Origin: Candidatus Moranbacteria bacterium CG23_combo_of_CG06-09_8_20_14_all_35_22
GTDB taxonomy: Bacteria; Patescibacteriota; Minisyncoccia; Moranbacterales; UBA2206
Length of the DNA stretch: 6,180 nt
NCBI GenBank assembly: GCA_002772115.1
Contig: PCRW01000057.1
Span: 1 to 6,180 of the forward strand
Direction of reading: 5' to 3'
The translations under genes and the position numbers were made by a program. Each line of letters opens with the position of its first letter. The stretch's first letter is position 1. This document shows positions 1 to 5,166 of the stretch, piece by piece. The notes under the pieces are model-generated. The model was given only the letters and a program-made list of their open reading frames with translations. It was not told where the DNA came from and did not search any database.

Positions 1-10
1 TCAGCCCTTT

Positions 11-50
11 GCGCGCGTAGCGCGCCAGCCGAGCGGCGAAGCCGCGAGGC
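11..50. repeat. G+C-rich double hairpin downstream of tRNA-Ser
   Basis: Two perfect short inverted repeats lie side by side. GCGCGC at 11-16 pairs with 20-25 around a 3-base loop, and GCGGC at 33-37 pairs with GCCGC at 41-45 around GAA (TTC on the minus strand). The block is far richer in G+C than the rest of the window. It sits about 30 bases past the 3' end of the tRNA. No T-run follows either hairpin in the direction of tRNA transcription, so it is not a typical intrinsic terminator, although the structure could still slow polymerase or protect the 3' end. It looks like an interspersed repeat; the window edge prevents defining its full extent. It shares the heptamer GCGAGGC (44-50) with the two other G+C-rich hairpins in the window. 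Confidence 0.6.
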
Positions 51-81
51 AAACACCGCCCAAAACGCTGAAATTGTAAAT

Positions 82-169
82 TGGCGGAAGAGGAGGGATT
101 CGAACCCTCGGTGAGTTGCCCCACACACGCTTTCCAAGCGTGCACACTAAGCCACTATGTGACTCTTCC
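82..169 (-). tRNA. tRNA-Ser (anticodon GGA)
   Basis: The minus strand folds as a complete class II tRNA of 88 nt. The acceptor stem GGAAGAG (169-163) pairs with CTCTTCC (92-86), followed by discriminator G (85) and an encoded CCA (84-82). The D-arm closes with CACA/TGTG. The anticodon stem CACGC/GCGTG encloses the loop TTGGAAA (137-131), with anticodon GGA at 135-133. The long variable arm folds as GTGGG-GCAA-CTCAC, and the T-arm is GAGGG-TTCGAAT-CCCTC (109-93). A long variable arm, GGA anticodon and G discriminator identify a serine tRNA reading UCC and UCU. The gene follows ppsA by 67 bases and has its own promoter-like sequence. Confidence 0.97.
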
Positions 170-183
170 TGCTCGTAATTTAA

Positions 184-212
184 AGGATAGCTAATTTTCA
201 CATAAATATCAA
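184..212 (-). promoter_or_regulatory. promoter for tRNA-Ser
   Basis: On the minus strand TTGATA (212-207) and TATCCT (189-184) are separated by exactly 17 bases, which fits a sigma-70-type promoter. Transcription would start around 176-178, giving a leader of only several bases before the mature tRNA 5' end at 169. This suggests the tRNA is transcribed independently of ppsA. The call is from consensus and spacing only. Confidence 0.6.
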
Positions 213-213
213 G

Positions 214-243
214 AAAAGAAAAAATCCGCGCTTTGATTATTTT
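214..243 (-). terminator. possible weak terminator of ppsA
   Basis: Just after the ppsA stop codon the minus strand reads AATC, an 8-base loop containing GCGCG, then GATT leading into a T-rich run (TTTTTTCTTTT). The stem is only four perfect pairs, extendable by A-T pairs across a mismatch, so it is weak. Its position directly between the ppsA stop and the tRNA promoter matches the terminator-then-promoter layout of the other intergenic regions here. Confidence 0.3.
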
Positions 244-2699
244 TCCATCTTCCCAATCTCAATTGTAGTTTTAATGACTGTGTCGGGGTTAAGAGAAATT
301 GAATCGATGCCTTCTTCCACAAGAAATTTGGCGAAATCGAGAAAATCCGATGGGGCTTGTCCGCAAATGCCGACTTTTCTTTTGGCAATATGAGCTTTTT
401 TGATCACTTGACGAATAAGTTCTTTGACTGCTTCATTGCACTCGTCATATACATGGGCTACTTTGGCGCTATCGCGATCCACGCCCAAAGTAAGTTGCGT
501 CAAATCATTAGAACCGATTGAAAAGCCGTCAAAAATTTTGGCAAATTCATGCGCCAGAATAACATTAGATGGAATTTCACACATCACATAAATTTCCAAA
601 CCTTTTTTGCCCCGCTCCAGTCCATGTTTTTTCATTTGTGCTAAAACTTTTTCTCCTTCTGTAATTGTGCGACAAAACGGAATCATAATTTTGACATTGG
701 TTAGCCCCATAACTTCGCGCACTTTTTTGAAAGCTTGGCATTCCAAAGCAAAACCATCTATATAATCAGCATCATAATAACGGGAAGCTCCGCGCCAACC
801 AATCATTGGATTTTCTTCGGCCGGTTCGAAATTTTTTCCGCCAATTAAAGTGGAATATTCATTTGTTTTAAAATCGGACATTCTAACAATCACATCTTTT
901 GGAAAAAATGCCGCGCCAATTCGGCCAATCCCTTCCGCCAGTTTGTCCACAAAAAATTCTTCCTTATTGGGATAACCTTGGGTGAGATCTTCTATTTTTT
1001 TTCTTTCTTCCTTATCTTTGATTTTTTCAAAATGTTTGAGCGCCATTGGATGAATTTTAATATACTCTGTGATAATAAATTCTTCGCGTGCCAAGCCTAC
1101 GCCGTCGTTGGGGATAAAGGAAAGATCAAAAGCTTGATCAGGATTCCCGACATTCATCATAATTCTGGTTTTAGTTTTTCGAATGTGCTTAAGATTAGTT
1201 CTCTTGATTTCATATTTCAATAGCCCGTCATAAATTTTCCCTTCCTCTCCTTCGGCGCAACTAACTGTCACATTTTGTCCGTCTTTGATGACATGCGTGG
1301 CGTTGCCCGCTCCGACAATACACGGAATTCCCAGTTCGCGACTCACAATGGCCGCGTGTGATGTGCGTCCACCGGAATTGGTGACAATCGCACTAGCTAT
1401 TTTCATAATCGGTTCCCAATCCGGATCAGTCATTTCTGTCACTAACACTTGACCTTTTTTAAACTCGGCAATTTTTGCCACATTTTTTATCACATTCGCT
1501 TCTCCTTGGCCAATTTTTCCGCCGACTGCCGAGCCCTGACAAAGTAATTTTCCTTTTCCTCTAAGAATATATTCTTCCAAAAAATTTTTATCTTTTTGTG
1601 ATTCCACAGTTTCTGGTCGAGCTTGAACAATGTAGAGCTCATTAGTTCGTCCGTCTTTCGCCCATTCGATATCCATTGGTTTTTTATAATGCTCTTCAAT
1701 TTGCATTCCCCATGTTGCCAATTGCAAAACCTCTTCATTAGTGAGGGCAAATTTTTTGCGGTCTTCCATTGGCACGGAAACACTTTGCGTAGAAGAATTT
1801 CCTCCAACGCTATAAATCAATTTATTTTCTTTGCTTCCCATTTTTTTGCCAATAATTGATTTGAAACCATCTTTCAAAGTTGGTTTGTGTACGATAAATT
1901 CATCTGGCGTCACTTTACCTTTGACAATATTTTCTCCGAGCCCCCAAGAACCATTAATCACTACTGCGTCTTGAAAGCCTGATTCAGTATCAATGGTAAA
2001 CATCACGCCACTCACCGCTTCGTCTGATCGAATCATTTTTTGCACGCCCACTGAAAGAGCAATCGCAAAATAATCAAATTTTTTATCCACGCGATAAGAA
2101 ATTGCGCGATCAGTGAAAAGCGAAGCAAAACATTTTTTGACTGATTCTAAAAGATTATATTCCCCCACGATATTCAAATATGATTCTTGTTGCCCAGCAA
2201 ATGAAGCGTCCACCAAATCTTCCGCTGTGGCGCTAGAGCGCACCGCCGTATCTACTCCGCCCGCAAAATGATTGGTATGATCATCGCGATCCCAAGTAAT
2301 ACGAAAATCTTTATGTCGCGTATATTCTTTGGATAGTTTGGCATAATTTTCCACAATTTCATTGCGCAAATCCTCTGGAAATTGGGCGGAAAGAATTAGC
2401 TCTCGAATTTGATGTCCGCGTTTGGCTAAATTTACCATACTGCCCGTATCCAAACCTTTCAGAATTTTTTTTATTTTTCCGTCTAAATTGTTTTTCAAAA
2501 TAAAATAACGATAAGCTTTGGAAGTAATCGCAAAACCATCCGGCACTTTTATCCCTTTGCTTTTAAGATTAGAATACATCTCCCCGAGCGACGCATTTTT
2601 CCCGCCACCAAACTCAATGTCCTCAATCCCCAGTTCCTTAAACCACAACACAAAAGCATCTTTTTTATTTTTCTTGATTTGTTTTTTTATTTTTAACAT
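237..2699 (-). CDS. ppsA: phosphoenolpyruvate synthase (pyruvate, water dikinase)
   Basis: The 820-residue product should convert pyruvate, ATP and water to PEP, AMP and phosphate in the cytoplasm. This is the gluconeogenic route around pyruvate kinase. Three family domains are visible in order. The N-terminal ATP-grasp-like nucleotide domain (about 15-365) carries GGKNASLGE (32-40) and AVRSSATAED (152-161). The swivelling phosphohistidine domain (about 385-490) carries GGRTSHAAIVSRELG with catalytic His448. The C-terminal PEP/pyruvate barrel (about 510-815) carries GVGLAREEF, GSNDLTQLTLGVDRD and GICGQAPSD with Cys779. His448 and Cys779 lie about 27-28 residues later than the corresponding E. 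coli PpsA residues (recalled as 421 and 751), so the spacing is conserved. GGRTSHAAI and the total length favour PPS over pyruvate phosphate dikinase. The ATG at 2699 gives a normal N-terminus (VLWFKELGI follows), but no Shine-Dalgarno sequence is visible before it. An insertion of roughly 20 residues relative to E. coli lies around 127-149. The gene follows pyk on the same strand with its own promoter. Confidence 0.96.
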   Translation of the reverse strand: MLKIKKQIKKNKKDAFVLWFKELGIEDIEFGGGKNASLGEMYSNLKSKGIKVPDGFAITSKAYRYFILKNNLDGKIKKILKGLDTGSMVNLAKRGHQIRELILSAQFPEDLRNEIVENYAKLSKEYTRHKDFRITWDRDDHTNHFAGGVDTAVRSSATAEDLVDASFAGQQESYLNIVGEYNLLESVKKCFASLFTDRAISYRVDKKFDYFAIALSVGVQKMIRSDEAVSGVMFTIDTESGFQDAVVINGSWGLGENIVKGKVTPDEFIVHKPTLKDGFKSIIGKKMGSKENKLIYSVGGNSSTQSVSVPMEDRKKFALTNEEVLQLATWGMQIEEHYKKPMDIEWAKDGRTNELYIVQARPETVESQKDKNFLEEYILRGKGKLLCQGSAVGGKIGQGEANVIKNVAKIAEFKKGQVLVTEMTDPDWEPIMKIASAIVTNSGGRTSHAAIVSRELGIPCIVGAGNATHVIKDGQNVTVSCAEGEEGKIYDGLLKYEIKRTNLKHIRKTKTRIMMNVGNPDQAFDLSFIPNDGVGLAREEFIITEYIKIHPMALKHFEKIKDKEERKKIEDLTQGYPNKEEFFVDKLAEGIGRIGAAFFPKDVIVRMSDFKTNEYSTLIGGKNFEPAEENPMIGWRGASRYYDADYIDGFALECQAFKKVREVMGLTNVKIMIPFCRTITEGEKVLAQMKKHGLERGKKGLEIYVMCEIPSNVILAHEFAKIFDGFSIGSNDLTQLTLGVDRDSAKVAHVYDECNEAVKELIRQVIKKAHIAKRKVGICGQAPSDFLDFAKFLVEEGIDSISLNPDTVIKTTIEIGKMEK

Positions 2700-2717
2700 A
2701 TTTTTATTTTTACTCTA

Positions 2718-2799
2718 TGTCATCCTGAACTCGCCGTGCCTCGCCGGCAGGCGGGTTTCAGGATCTGATTTGAGATGCTGAAATAAATTCGGCATGACA
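2718..2799. repeat. 82-bp palindromic MITE/REPIN-like element in the ppsA leader
   Basis: The element is bounded by TGTCAT (2718-2723) and ATGACA (2794-2799). Its two halves are imperfect inverted copies, matching at about 21 of 25 aligned positions once an insertion is removed. Each half also folds on itself. In the left half ATCCTGAA (2722-2729) pairs with TTCAGGAT (2757-2764). In the right half ATGCTGAA (2775-2782) pairs with TTCGGCAT (2788-2795) with one wobble. The left half carries an extra G+C-rich hairpin: CGCC-TGCC (2732-2740) pairs with GGCA-GGCG (2746-2753), with one bulged base. No target-site duplication is obvious and no transposase is present. It lies between the ppsA -10 box and the ppsA start, so it should be transcribed as part of the ppsA 5' leader. 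Whether it regulates ppsA or is a passive insertion cannot be told from sequence alone. Confidence 0.75.
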
Positions 2800-2826
2800 A
2801 AGTTTTTTATATTTTTTTACATTTTT

Positions 2827-2835
2827 ATTATACCA
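2827..2835 (-). promoter_or_regulatory. extended -10 promoter for ppsA
   Basis: The minus strand reads TGGTATAAT, a perfect -10 hexamer (2832-2827) preceded by the TGN extension. No good -35 box is found at the usual distance, which extended -10 promoters tolerate. It begins right after the T-run of the pyk terminator. Transcription from about 2820 would give a leader of roughly 120 nt that includes the palindromic element at 2718-2799. Confidence 0.6.
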
Positions 2836-2836
2836 C

Positions 2837-2865
2837 AAAAAAAGAATTGGCGCTAACCAATTCTT
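2837..2865 (-). terminator. intrinsic terminator of pyk
   Basis: On the minus strand AAGAATTGG (2865-2857) is followed by the six-base loop TTAGCG and CCAATTCTT (2850-2842), a perfect 9-bp stem. It runs into a T-tract (2843-2837). This is a textbook rho-independent terminator about 60 bases past the pyk stop codon. The next gene's -10 box follows within a few bases. Confidence 0.88.
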
Positions 2866-2892
2866 CTAAAAAATATTTCTACTATTAGTATA

Positions 2893-2923
2893 TTCGTACA
2901 TTCGTATAAATTCGTAATTCGTA
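2893..2923. repeat. TTCGTA short repeat array in the pyk 3' trailer
   Basis: Four exact copies of TTCGTA on the plus strand start at 2893, 2901, 2911 and 2918, spaced 7-10 bases apart in A/T-rich sequence. They lie between the pyk stop codon and its terminator. The last two copies and their spacing resemble the right arm of the repeat in the pyk leader (4496-4508), so both probably belong to one repeat family. Function is unknown. Confidence 0.7.
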
Positions 2924-2927
2924 AGGG

Positions 2928-4367
2928 CTACCTCACTTCTTCCACCTTCACCAAACTCATATGCTCTTTGACTTTGTGCGGACGGCCAGCAACGATAATC
3001 AATTTGTCTTTGGCTTTGACGGCTTTTTCTTTTTTCAATATTTCTACTGACTTATCAATTAGCTCGTCCATTGTCCGACAATCCGGCAAAACAAAACTCT
3101 GCGCGCCCCAAACTAAACTTAATTGCTGGTGGGTTTTTTCATTGTTAGTCATAATAAAAATCGGGCTTTCTGGGCGATGTCGAGAAATCATCCGCGCGGT
3201 AAAACCGCTCACACTGGCCACTACAATTGCCTTGGCCCGAGTATCTTTCAAAAGTTCATGAGCACTGTTGGCAATCGTAGCGGAAACGCTATGTTTTTTG
3301 TCGCCTAAAAATCCATGCTCCAAATTATCAAAAGGAGATTTTTCGGTATTACTAATAATTTCTCTCATTGTTTCTACTGCTTGAATCGGATATTTTCCAT
3401 TGGCCGTTTCTCCGGAAAGCATCACAGCGTCAGCGTGATCAATTACAGCGTTGGACACATCACCAACTTCCGCTCGCGTCGGACGCGGATTTTCAATCAT
3501 TGAGTTGAGCATTTGTGTAGCCACAATTACAGGTGTTGCCGATTTCAAGCATTTGGCAATTATCTCTTTTTGATAAAGTACCACTTTACTTTCATTCATT
3601 TCAATCCCGAGATCCCCTCTCGCTACCATAACGCCATCTGATGCTTCAATTATCTCATCAATATTTTTAATCGCCTCCTTTCTTTCAATTTTGGCAATTA
3701 TTTGAGGCAAGTGATCTTTTCGCCCAAGCGCTTTTTGAATTTTATTTTTAATACTAATTATTTCCTTGGCATTACTCACAAAAGAAAGTGCGATAAAATC
3801 AGCCTCGCATTTCAAGGCAAATTTCAAAGCTTCCAAATCTTTTTTCGTCACTGCACCAAACTGCAAATTTGTATCGGGAATATTCACGCCTTTATGATTT
3901 TTTATCACTCCACCATTTATCGCCTGCGCTTGTAAAAAATTTTTCTCCTTGCCAACTACTTTGAGTTTGATTAGCCCATCCTCAATCAAAATTTCATTTT
4001 TTATTTTTATGTTTTTCAATATCCCCGGCCAATCCAAAGAAAAACATTTCATTTCTGAATTCTGGCATTGAAGATTATTTTTTTCTGTTAAATCAGAAAT
4101 TAAAATAAATTCCCCTTTTTCTATTTTTATCTCTTCGCCAACAACTGTTCTAATTCTCGGTCCTTGCAAATCAACCATAATTCCAATTGGAATTCTCATT
4201 TCCTTTCTCAATTCCTTGATATAGTTTATCAACTTGCCATTGGAAGCATAATCTCCGTGGGAAAAATTTATTCTGGCCACATTCATTCCCGCCTTAATTA
4301 TTTTTTTCAATTTTTCCTTAGTACTAGTCGAAAGTCCGATGGTGGCTACGATTTTTGTTCTCTTCAT
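2928..4367 (-). CDS. pyk: pyruvate kinase
   Basis: The 479-residue cytoplasmic enzyme should transfer phosphate from PEP to ADP, giving pyruvate and ATP in the last step of glycolysis. The start MKRTKIVATIG is the usual family N-terminus. Visible landmarks are NVARINFSHG (29-38, with substrate-binding Arg32, Asn34 and Ser36), VDLQGPRIR (65-73), catalytic Lys226 and metal ligand Glu228 in AKIERKEAI, MVARGDLG (247-254, metal ligand Asp252), ATQMLNSM (283-290) and DAVMLSGETANGKYP (313-327). A C-terminal PK domain (about 355-475) contains the allosteric-type Rossmann half. No extra C-terminal phosphohistidine domain is present. The residue after GP is Arg71, where K+-dependent enzymes have Glu and K+-independent ones usually Lys, so K+ independence is inferred. 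The frame is open further upstream to 4469, but those 34 codons translate repeat sequence, so the ATG at 4367 was chosen. No clear Shine-Dalgarno site precedes it. Confidence 0.96.
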   Translation of the reverse strand: MKRTKIVATIGLSTSTKEKLKKIIKAGMNVARINFSHGDYASNGKLINYIKELRKEMRIPIGIMVDLQGPRIRTVVGEEIKIEKGEFILISDLTEKNNLQCQNSEMKCFSLDWPGILKNIKIKNEILIEDGLIKLKVVGKEKNFLQAQAINGGVIKNHKGVNIPDTNLQFGAVTKKDLEALKFALKCEADFIALSFVSNAKEIISIKNKIQKALGRKDHLPQIIAKIERKEAIKNIDEIIEASDGVMVARGDLGIEMNESKVVLYQKEIIAKCLKSATPVIVATQMLNSMIENPRPTRAEVGDVSNAVIDHADAVMLSGETANGKYPIQAVETMREIISNTEKSPFDNLEHGFLGDKKHSVSATIANSAHELLKDTRAKAIVVASVSGFTARMISRHRPESPIFIMTNNEKTHQQLSLVWGAQSFVLPDCRTMDELIDKSVEILKKEKAVKAKDKLIIVAGRPHKVKEHMSLVKVEEVR

Positions 4368-4377
4368 ATGTTTACCA

Positions 4378-4413
4378 GCCTCGCGTCGACAAGCAGTCTC
4401 TGCGAGTCGAGGC
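4378..4413. repeat. G+C-rich hairpin repeat just before the pyk start
   Basis: GCCTCG (4378-4383) pairs perfectly with CGAGGC (4408-4413). Inside, GCAG (4393-4396) pairs with CTGC (4400-4403) around a 3-base loop, giving a nested hairpin. An alternative inner pairing uses TCGAC (4386-4390) and GTCGA (4406-4410). The G+C content is out of keeping with the flanks. In the mRNA the outer stem ends only 10 bases before the pyk ATG, where a ribosome binding site would be. It shares GCCTCGC with the hairpin at 2738-2744 and, inverted, with 44-50. It is probably an interspersed repeat; any effect on translation is inference. Confidence 0.65.
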
Positions 4414-4421
4414 GGGCGAAA

Positions 4422-4508
4422 TACGAATTTAATACGAAATACGAAAGTACGAAAATTACGAAAAAACATCTTTTCCTGTTTCGTATTTCGTTAATTTCGT
4501 AGTTCGTA
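4422..4508. repeat. TACGAA/TTCGTA inverted repeat in the pyk leader
   Basis: Five exact TACGAA copies start at 4422, 4433, 4440, 4448 and 4457. After a centre near 4470 come TTCGTA copies at 4480, 4496 and 4503, with a TTCGTT variant at 4487. The arms are reverse complements in 6-8 base blocks, so a long imperfect hairpin can form in DNA or in the leader RNA. The spacing of 7-11 bases is irregular, unlike a CRISPR or a simple tandem repeat. It lies between the pyk -10 box and start codon. A related array lies in the pyk 3' trailer at 2893-2923. Confidence 0.75.
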
Positions 4509-4532
4509 AATGGTTAATTAGCTTCTACTAAT

Positions 4533-4541
4533 ATTATAGCA
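4533..4541 (-). promoter_or_regulatory. extended -10 promoter for pyk
   Basis: The minus strand reads TGCTATAAT, a perfect -10 hexamer (4538-4533) with TGN extension. A TTGTCT candidate -35 lies at a 20-base spacing, which is too long to be convincing. Transcription from about 4526 would give a leader near 160 nt carrying both repeats upstream of pyk. The promoter sits a few bases past the T-run of the preceding terminator, the same arrangement as at ppsA. Confidence 0.6.
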
Positions 4542-4551
4542 TAAAACAAAC

Positions 4552-4581
4552 AAAAAACAGACAAACCTAAATTTGCCTGTT
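4552..4581 (-). terminator. intrinsic terminator of the DUF4870 gene
   Basis: On the minus strand AACAGGCAAA (4581-4572) and TTTGTCTGTT (4565-4556) form a 10-bp stem with one G-T pair and the six-base loop TTTAGG. The stem runs straight into TTTTTT (4557-4552). It lies about 20 bases past the stop codon at 4602 and separates this gene from pyk. Confidence 0.85.
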
Positions 4582-4601
4582 CTGGAAACTATTTTAGAAA
4601 A

Positions 4602-4988
4602 CTATTTCAAAATCGAAAATCCACCAATAATTGGCAGTTTTTTCATTTCTCCCTTAGCCGCATTGATAATGCCCATAATTAGAAACACTAGACTTCCAAT
4701 AATCACTACGAAATAAAGAAGGAAGCCAATCAAAATAATCATAAGTATGGCTGAAGCAGTATAGCCGATAACTCCAAAAAGCAACAAATTGAGTTGCTGA
4801 TTAGCATGAAATTTAGCAAACGGACTTTTTTTGCCTTCTTCACTAAGTAGCGGAATAAAGAAAAGGATCGGGATAATATAACCAATGATCGCCATCGGCT
4901 TATTTTTCTCCACATCAGATGATTCCACTTTTGGCGCTGGAGCTGGTTGCGGTTGTTGTTCTTGATTTTGATTTATTTGTTCGTCCAT
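4602..4988 (-). CDS. small DUF4870/Tic20-like membrane protein
   Basis: The 128-residue protein has a polar Gln/Pro-rich N-terminus (about 1-30, no signal peptide visible) and three hydrophobic stretches, roughly 32-49, 66-85 and 87-109. Between the first two is SPFAKFHANQQLNLLL (55-70), which resembles the F-x-x-x-H-x-x-Q motif of the DUF4870 (Tic20-like) family. The tail AAKGEMKKLPIIGGF also fits. These proteins are integral membrane proteins of unknown function in bacteria; a transport or assembly role is only suggested by distant Tic20 similarity. The start is supported by an AGGCAGGTG Shine-Dalgarno-like sequence and a good promoter close upstream, and a strong terminator follows, so it appears to be a single-gene unit. 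The family call is from motif memory, not a profile search. Confidence 0.85.
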   Translation of the reverse strand: MDEQINQNQEQQPQPAPAPKVESSDVEKNKPMAIIGYIIPILFFIPLLSEEGKKSPFAKFHANQQLNLLLFGVIGYTASAILMIILIGFLLYFVVIIGSLVFLIMGIINAAKGEMKKLPIIGGFSILK

Positions 4989-4993
4989 ATTTA

Positions 4994-5002
4994 CACCTGC
5001 CT
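4994..5002 (-). promoter_or_regulatory. ribosome binding site of the DUF4870 gene
   Basis: The minus strand reads AGGCAGGTG ending 5 bases before the ATG at 4988. AGGTG matches the anti-Shine-Dalgarno end of 16S rRNA. It is the only convincing Shine-Dalgarno site before any of the four proteins in the window, and it fixes the start of this gene. Confidence 0.65.
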
Positions 5003-5009
5003 TTCTATT

Positions 5010-5038
5010 TTTATATTAAGAAAATATTTTCCCCTCAA
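5010..5038 (-). promoter_or_regulatory. promoter for the DUF4870 gene
   Basis: TTGAGG (5038-5033) and TATAAA (5015-5010) are separated by exactly 17 bases on the minus strand, a good sigma-70-type match. The predicted start near 5003 leaves a leader of about 15 nt that just contains the ribosome binding site. The rest of the 5039-5166 interval holds only A/T-rich sequence and the htpX remnant. Confidence 0.6.
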
Positions 5039-5061
5039 CTCTATATTAACATGATTTTTTA

Positions 5062-5118
5062 TTATTGAACATTCATCCCCCGCAAAGCCTTTATTCTTTC
5101 TTCGATTAGTGGGTGGGT
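5062..5118 (-). pseudogene. duplicated remnant of the htpX 3' end
   Basis: Read on the minus strand from 5118, this stretch encodes THPLIEERIKALRGMNVQ and then TAA. The true htpX terminus, THPPIEERIKALRGMSI, begins at 5220. The copies are offset by exactly 102 bp, align without gaps and are nearly identical in DNA over the first 29 bases (one difference), then diverge mostly at third codon positions. The frame between the htpX stop (5169-5167) and the remnant stays open for 16 codons, but those residues do not match the matching part of HtpX well. The remnant has no start codon or ribosome binding site and is probably not translated on its own. It may be a decayed tandem duplication or what is left of a second htpX copy after deletion. 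Confidence 0.8.
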
Positions 5119-5166
5119 TTGCCCCCTACCAATTCCTAATAATTTTATAAAAACTATTTCAAACAA

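Noticed and set aside
1..201. 66-residue minus-strand open frame across the tRNA
   Set aside because: It runs through the whole tRNA-Ser gene and the G+C-rich hairpin repeat; its sequence is a translation of structural RNA and repeat DNA.
978..1223. Plus-strand open frames inside ppsA (also 1623-1859 and 2518-2781)
   Set aside because: They lie opposite conserved PpsA coding sequence, have low-complexity translations and no signals of their own.
1490..1807. 105-codon minus-strand frame inside ppsA
   Set aside because: It is an alternative frame of well-conserved PpsA sequence with no family resemblance.
237..2699. Pyruvate phosphate dikinase
   Set aside because: The phosphohistidine motif GGRTSHAAIVSRELG, the GVGLAREEF motif and the length fit phosphoenolpyruvate synthase better.
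2718..2799. Insertion sequence with transposase
   Set aside because: The element is only 82 bp, has no coding capacity and shows no clear target-site duplication.
2968..3935. Plus-strand open frames opposite pyk and, at 5564-5815, opposite htpX
   Set aside because: They are shadows of conserved coding sequence on the other strand.
4378..4413. Known riboswitch or T-box in the pyk leader
   Set aside because: No conserved aptamer core or T-box motif could be recognised; the sequence looks like an interspersed repeat.
4368..4469. 34-codon N-terminal extension of pyruvate kinase
   Set aside because: It translates the TACGAA array and the G+C-rich hairpin, resembles no pyruvate kinase N-terminus, and MKRTKIVATIG at 4367 is the normal start.
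4422..4508. CRISPR array
   Set aside because: The repeated unit is only six bases with irregular 7-11 base spacing and both orientations; no unique spacers and no cas genes are present.
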